Shown piece after piece: positions 60,348-64,000 of a DNA stretch of 64,000 nucleotides. The stretch is taken from contig JAUIGN010000010.1 of assembly GCA_030430075.1 (NCBI GenBank), positions 1-64,000 of the forward strand, given 5' to 3'. The stretch's first letter is position 1, and every line of letters starts with the position of its first letter. The notes beneath the pieces are model-generated. The model saw only the letters and a program-made list of their open reading frames with translations, was not told the DNA's origin and did not search any database. The position numbers and the translations under genes were made by a program. This DNA comes from a bacterium (GTDB lineage Bacteria; Planctomycetota; Planctomycetia; Pirellulales; Pirellulaceae).

Positions 60348-61619
60348 ATGGGAAGTGAACGGGAGTTGAGTGACAAATTGGCCACATCGAAAGACCAACC
60401 CAAGCGTTTCGAAGACTTCGACATTACGCCGGAGATGAGCGCCGCCCTGCGGGACGCTGGTTACACCGAACCGACGCCGGTGCAGGCTGGAGTCATTCCC
60501 GAGGCGTTGGAAGGCTTCGATGTGATTGGGCAGGCGCGAACCGGGACCGGTAAGACGGCGTCATTCGTCATTCCCATTCTGGAACAGCTTGATCCTCCCA
60601 AGCGGAGTGTCGGACCGCAGGCCTTGATTCTTGTGCCCACGCGCGAGCTGGCCGTTCAGGTCCGGGACGAGGTGCTCAAGCTGGGCAAAGGGCAGCGCGT
60701 GCAATGCGTTGCCGCCTATGGGGGCAAACCGATCCGCGGGCAAATCGAGAAACTGAAGCGGAATCCACAGATCGTGGTGGGGACCCCGGGACGTGTGATC
60801 GACCACATCGGCCGTGGCACCTTGCCGCTGGGCGACGTGTGGTGTGTCGTCCTGGACGAGGCGGACCGGATGCTCGATATCGGTTTTCGCCCGGACATCG
60901 AAAAGATCCTCCGGCGTTGCCCGACGGACCGGCAAACGCTCCTGCTCAGCGCGACCGTGCCGCCGCCGATCGAACGGCTGGCGAAGCGGTACATGTACGA
61001 GCCGGTGATGTTGAATTTCTCGTCGAGCGACATGACCGTCGACACGATCGAACAGTTCTACTTCACGGTCGACAATCGCATGAAGTTCGACCTCCTGCTG
61101 CACTTGCTGGAGCGGGAACAGGCCGAACAGGCGATCATCTTCTGCCGCACGAAGCGAGGCGTTGATCGGCTGGTCACGCGTCTCCGCAAGAAGCTGGATA
61201 GCGTCGATTGCATTCACGGCGACCTTCCTCAAAGCGCCCGTGACCGCGTGATGAAGAAGTTTCGCGACGCCAACCTCCGTTACCTGATCGCGACCGATGT
61301 CGTAGGTCGCGGCATTGATGTCTCGGGCATTTCCCACATCATCAATTACGACACGCCGTCCTTCTGCGACGACTATGTGCATCGGGTTGGTCGCACCGGA
61401 CGGATGGGGCGCGAAGGTGTGGCCTACACGTTCGTGGCCCCGGAAGAGGGGCCGGAATTGACACGTATCGAACAGCGCATCAACTTGCAGCTGAAGCGGG
61501 GCGAACTGAGCGGGTTCGAGCACTCGCCGCGCGAGCAGCCGGTCGCGGAAAAGCCGGCCACGCCTCCCCCCGCGTCGCTCATGAAACGCCCGCCGAAAAA
61601 GTACCGCCGGGGACTGTAG
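60348..61619 (+). CDS. DEAD-box ATP-dependent RNA helicase
   Basis: A 423-aa two-domain helicase. Motifs in order: Q-motif region FEDFDITPEMSAALRDAGYT with PTPVQ, Walker A ARTGTGKTAS (I), PTRELAVQ (Ia), TPGRV (Ib), VLDEADRML (II, DEAD), SAT (III), DIATDVVGRGIDV-type (V, here ATDVVGRGIDVS) and HRVGRTGRMG (VI). There is a short C-terminal tail rich in Lys/Pro. It resembles RhlE-type helicases acting in RNA turnover or ribosome assembly. The ATG at 60348 lacks a strong Shine-Dalgarno; an in-frame TTG at about 60378 could also be used. Confidence 0.94.
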   Translation: MGSERELSDKLATSKDQPKRFEDFDITPEMSAALRDAGYTEPTPVQAGVIPEALEGFDVIGQARTGTGKTASFVIPILEQLDPPKRSVGPQALILVPTRELAVQVRDEVLKLGKGQRVQCVAAYGGKPIRGQIEKLKRNPQIVVGTPGRVIDHIGRGTLPLGDVWCVVLDEADRMLDIGFRPDIEKILRRCPTDRQTLLLSATVPPPIERLAKRYMYEPVMLNFSSSDMTVDTIEQFYFTVDNRMKFDLLLHLLEREQAEQAIIFCRTKRGVDRLVTRLRKKLDSVDCIHGDLPQSARDRVMKKFRDANLRYLIATDVVGRGIDVSGISHIINYDTPSFCDDYVHRVGRTGRMGREGVAYTFVAPEEGPELTRIEQRINLQLKRGELSGFEHSPREQPVAEKPATPPPASLMKRPPKKYRRGL

Positions 61620-61688
61620 TGCACCGGCGGGTGAGGACGGTGACCGTCAATTCCCGGCGACTCATGCCTCGGCGAACCCCGTGCCCGC

Positions 61689-63524
61689 TTACGGTGAGCC
61701 GTTCGTCGGTAGCCGGTCTTCATCCGGCGAATCACGGGTGGGAGTGAACGGGACTCGCCGTGCGTTCGGGTACGCTTCCTGAAACCGGCGGATGTCGCGT
61801 TGGCCGTTGTCCGCGGGTTCGTCGTCGAGCTGTTCCAGGGCCCAATGACCGCCGGCAATCCGTTTCAGGAAGAGTTCGACCACGCGCGCCTTCCCCTGTT
61901 CGTCCTTGACCCGGGTTGTCACCAGAAAGGCCTCATCCGGTGTGAGCCACGCCTGGTCGATGGCCAGCCGTTGATGGCCCTCGCATTTCCGAATCCGATC
62001 GATATCATCCGCCCATTCGTCATTGGACGTGGTGGGGGCCAGGAGCGTTTCCGACGTGCCGCGCAGCATGTCAAGCACCGGTTGGACCACCTCGACAAGT
62101 GCGTCAGGTGCGGCCCCTGGCGGGCCGGTGGAGCTCGCTTCCTGAGCTTCTGGCCCGGAGGCAAGCGGTTGGTAGACTCCCGACCAGCTCAGTAATCGTG
62201 CGCGGAGATCGGCCGGCGAGGGACGGCGGCCGCCGCCGCCACGGCTGTTGATCCCGGTGAGCCGGATGGTGAATTTCCCGCCGGAAAACTCGAACTCGCC
62301 TAACCACGTTGTGTGCGGTTGCCCCTCCCGCTCAAACTCGGCGACGAACCGCTTCGACGACGGGAAGTCGATGTTGACGTGCGCGGTTGTGACAGTCTTT
62401 GTGTCGGGATCATGGAAGTGCCACATATTGCCTTCGATCACAATCGCCCGCGCCGTCGGCTGACCTGCCGTTCTGGACAGCACCCATCGGCCTTGCAGCC
62501 GGTCCTTCATCGCTTCGGCCTGGGCAACTTCAGCTTCCACACTGGCGGCCAGCGATGGGAGCGTGCCGGTTGCCGCGGCGCGGCGGTCGGTCGCGGCACG
62601 GTCCGGGGGTACGGCGGCCAACGGCGCCGGCTTGTCCCAATCCAGCTTCGGGTTCAGCAGGTCGTCGATCCGGCGGCGGACGATCTGATTCGCAATGCGG
62701 TCGCGGAGCTCGAGCGATTCCTGGATACGCTTCATTCTCTGCGCGAAGGCGGCGAGTTCCAGACGCTGCAGTTGCTGCCGCGTCTTGAACGCCTCTTGCA
62801 CCACGTCGCGAAGCTGCCTGGCAAGCTCTTTCTGGTGGTCGCTGCGGATGTCGGCCGTCGATGTCGCGCCCGCCTTCCGGAGCGCCTCGGCCAGCAGCAG
62901 GCTGCGTCGATCAAGTTCGGTAAACGAGCGACGCAACGGGTCGATCTTCCGCCGGGCATCCGGCGGAGCAGCCGGCCGGGAAACGCCGAATGGATCGTCG
63001 GATGTGCCTGCATCGTCGGCACCACCACCGGCACCGAATGGATCATCGGATGTACCTGCATCGTCGGCACCACCACCGGCACCGAATGGATCGGACGCTT
63101 GGCCGGCGGTGACCGAAGCGGAGTCGCTGGTGCCGGAGTACGGATCCGGATTGCTGCGGAGACGCACGCTATCGAGTTGCACCAACAACGTGCCAATGGT
63201 GTGCAGGTTCTCTGAGTTACCGAGGACGATGAGCGAGTTCGACCGTTCGTCGACGGCCAGCGAATCGATCTTCGACTTGAATAGCTGGCTGATGATGTTC
63301 TCCGCAGCGGTCGCCTCGATCTGCCGCAGTCGAAAGGTGCGAAGTTCCGGGACTTTGTTGCGATCCGGTGCCGGCCCCTTGTCGGGCGGCCCCACGGTCG
63401 ACTCTTCGGCAGCCGCCGCCGGCGCCAACCCTCGCTCGGATTGCGCCGCCGCCGGCGAGGTTCCTGCGATCAGTCCGCAGGACAACAGCAAGAGCAGTTG
63501 CATGGGCCGTGGAAATCGTCTCAT
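61689..63524 (-). CDS. exported protein with secretin N-domain and TIGR03067-like domain
   Basis: A 611-aa exported protein. Signal peptide MRRFPRPMQLLLLLSCGLIA, then a secretin_N-like domain: TFRLRQIEATAAENIISQLF, SNSLIVLGNSENLHTIGTLL. Next is a tandem repeat at the protein level, SDDPFGAGGGADDAGT, two full copies, followed by a helical region (about residues 195-300) and a lipocalin-like TIGR03067-type stretch beginning DRLQGRWVLSRTAGQPT. No secretin pore domain is present, so it is probably not an outer-membrane channel but uses the fold for protein interaction. Its ATG overlaps the upstream gene stop by four bases (ATGA), indicating coupling to the truncated gene at the window end. Confidence 0.7.
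   Translation of the reverse strand: MRRFPRPMQLLLLLSCGLIAGTSPAAAQSERGLAPAAAAEESTVGPPDKGPAPDRNKVPELRTFRLRQIEATAAENIISQLFKSKIDSLAVDERSNSLIVLGNSENLHTIGTLLVQLDSVRLRSNPDPYSGTSDSASVTAGQASDPFGAGGGADDAGTSDDPFGAGGGADDAGTSDDPFGVSRPAAPPDARRKIDPLRRSFTELDRRSLLLAEALRKAGATSTADIRSDHQKELARQLRDVVQEAFKTRQQLQRLELAAFAQRMKRIQESLELRDRIANQIVRRRIDDLLNPKLDWDKPAPLAAVPPDRAATDRRAAATGTLPSLAASVEAEVAQAEAMKDRLQGRWVLSRTAGQPTARAIVIEGNMWHFHDPDTKTVTTAHVNIDFPSSKRFVAEFEREGQPHTTWLGEFEFSGGKFTIRLTGINSRGGGGRRPSPADLRARLLSWSGVYQPLASGPEAQEASSTGPPGAAPDALVEVVQPVLDMLRGTSETLLAPTTSNDEWADDIDRIRKCEGHQRLAIDQAWLTPDEAFLVTTRVKDEQGKARVVELFLKRIAGGHWALEQLDDEPADNGQRDIRRFQEAYPNARRVPFTPTRDSPDEDRLPTNGSP
62986..63081 (-). repeat. 48-bp in-frame tandem repeat within the secretin_N protein gene
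   Basis: Two full 48-bp units start at 62986 and 63034, with a partial third from 63082. They encode the 16-residue repeat DDPFGAGGGADDAGTS. The repeat is 3n, so copy-number change would keep the frame. Confidence 0.8.
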
Positions 63525-64000
63525 CGAGCAGGTTCCTTTTCGGGGGTCACAGGGGGAGGGGAAATTGCAGGTGTCGTGTCCGTCAGGCTCGGAGGGTCCC
63601 AGAGCAGGTGGGCACGCGACTCGAATTCCGAGCCATCTTCAAGGAGTCGGGTCAATTCCGTCGCAGGGCCGTCCCAGGGGCTGGCTTCCGGTTTCGGTTC
63701 CCCGGCCGTTTCCTTGGCGCCTTTCTTGGCCAACGCCGGCGGCGAATTGACAGGTGGCAGCTCAACTGCCTCCGTCGGCGGCTGACCGGTTGCCCAGCGA
63801 ATGATCCAAGCGGCGGGAACTGCCAGGGCGAGCAACAAGCCAAGTGCCAGGAAAGCTCGTTGGTAACGCGCCGGCCGTGTCCAGGCTGGGAAACGGGGCG
63901 CCGAGCCCGACCGCGGATCGACGCGGCAAACGTCGGGGAGAGGCGCTGCCGTGGGCTGCTCGACATGCGCCAGACAACCGCGCAGCACTTCGGCGACCTC
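63521..64000 (-). CDS. membrane protein, 5' end cut by the window edge
   Basis: The frame is open to the window end, so the start lies outside; a GTG at 63988 is an in-frame possibility but the preceding codons (EVAEV) read as coding. Visible: a leading segment LRGCLAHVEQP, a Pro/Arg-rich linker, a single membrane helix (AFLALGLLLALAVPAAWIIR), and a Pro/Glu-rich tail. The layout of short N-terminal region, one membrane helix and periplasmic tail is like anti-sigma factors or FHA-type membrane partners, but this is a guess. It overlaps the secretin_N gene by four bases (ATGA). Confidence 0.6.
   Translation of the reverse strand, partial: EVAEVLRGCLAHVEQPTAAPLPDVCRVDPRSGSAPRFPAWTRPARYQRAFLALGLLLALAVPAAWIIRWATGQPPTEAVELPPVNSPPALAKKGAKETAGEPKPEASPWDGPATELTRLLEDGSEFESRAHLLWDPPSLTDTTPAISPPPVTPEKEPAR

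Noticed and set aside
1-64000. tRNA, rRNA or riboswitch
   Set aside because: Scanned spacers for T-loop GTTCGA-type patterns and compact stems; the only GTTCGAA-like strings fall inside genes or hairpins that do not fold as a cloverleaf.

Overview
The window reads as a chromosomal segment of a planctomycete, most likely of the Pirellulales type. Reasons: high G+C; families strongly associated with that phylum (two DUF1501 proteins, a PSCyt1/DUF1549/DUF1553 protein, an anti-sigma protein carrying a DUF1559-like tail, an HEXXH lipoprotein of the DUF1570 kind, multi-EF-hand secreted proteins, an SBP56 protein); loose Shine-Dalgarno use; and long stretches of antisense open frame. About 45 genes are supportable. 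No tRNA, rRNA, CRISPR array, prophage or classic insertion sequence was seen. The one transposase-like gene is a REP-associated tyrosine transposase (RAYT).

Layout. 0-6 kb: a LarA-like protein, a YugP-like membrane protease whose zinc motif reads QEVGH, a beta-lactamase-fold serine hydrolase with a CARDB tail, a His-rich secreted peptide, then a repeat-rich spacer. 6-13.4 kb (minus strand): an unrecognised 562-aa protein with an EREWRV C-terminal block, then an alpha-glucan cluster (glgA, galT, GH57). 13.4-19.7 kb (minus): SBP56, POT peptide transporter, DUF1501 and a small membrane protein. 20-24 kb: PLP-dependent Ser/Thr dehydratase, HEXXH lipoprotein, iron-type solute-binding lipoprotein. 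24.4-28.4 kb (minus): an operon-like run of NCS2-like permease, methyltransferase, thyA and folA. 28.6-31.7 kb: ECF sigma factor, a fused anti-sigma protein and a hypothetical. 31.7-36 kb (minus): enolase-superfamily enzyme, alanine dehydrogenase, mtnA, plus a hypothetical. 36.6-47.2 kb: enoyl-CoA hydratase, ABC exporter, DUF2461, then (minus) an RlmM-like methyltransferase, uvrA, a GH2-like fragment and a MoeB/ThiF enzyme. 47.3-54 kb: ferritin-like protein, DUF1549/DUF1553 plus DUF1501 pair, RAYT. 54-64 kb: nine-EF-hand protein divergent from an Nramp-related transporter, a TIM-barrel isomerase overlapping a DUF3524 (queuosine-mannosyltransferase-like) glycosyltransferase, a histone-H1-like basic protein, a DEAD-box helicase, a secretin_N-domain protein and a gene cut by the window end.

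The clearest unexplained structure is non-coding. (i) A palindrome GTCATGC-N3-GCATGAC with conserved flanks occurs four times, each time 97-256 nt upstream of a minus-strand gene. (ii) A G+C-rich repeat with a common leader followed by 24/25-bp units occurs in three gene spacers. (iii) A GGGACAGGCAT motif lies in opposite orientations on the two sides of the RAYT gene, as expected of REP sequences mobilised by that enzyme. (iv) A compound minisatellite lies at about 5.5 kb. (v) A 13-mer, AACGCCCGACGGC, is repeated at two loci 21 kb apart. Functions are inferred from motif recognition alone; no database search was possible.
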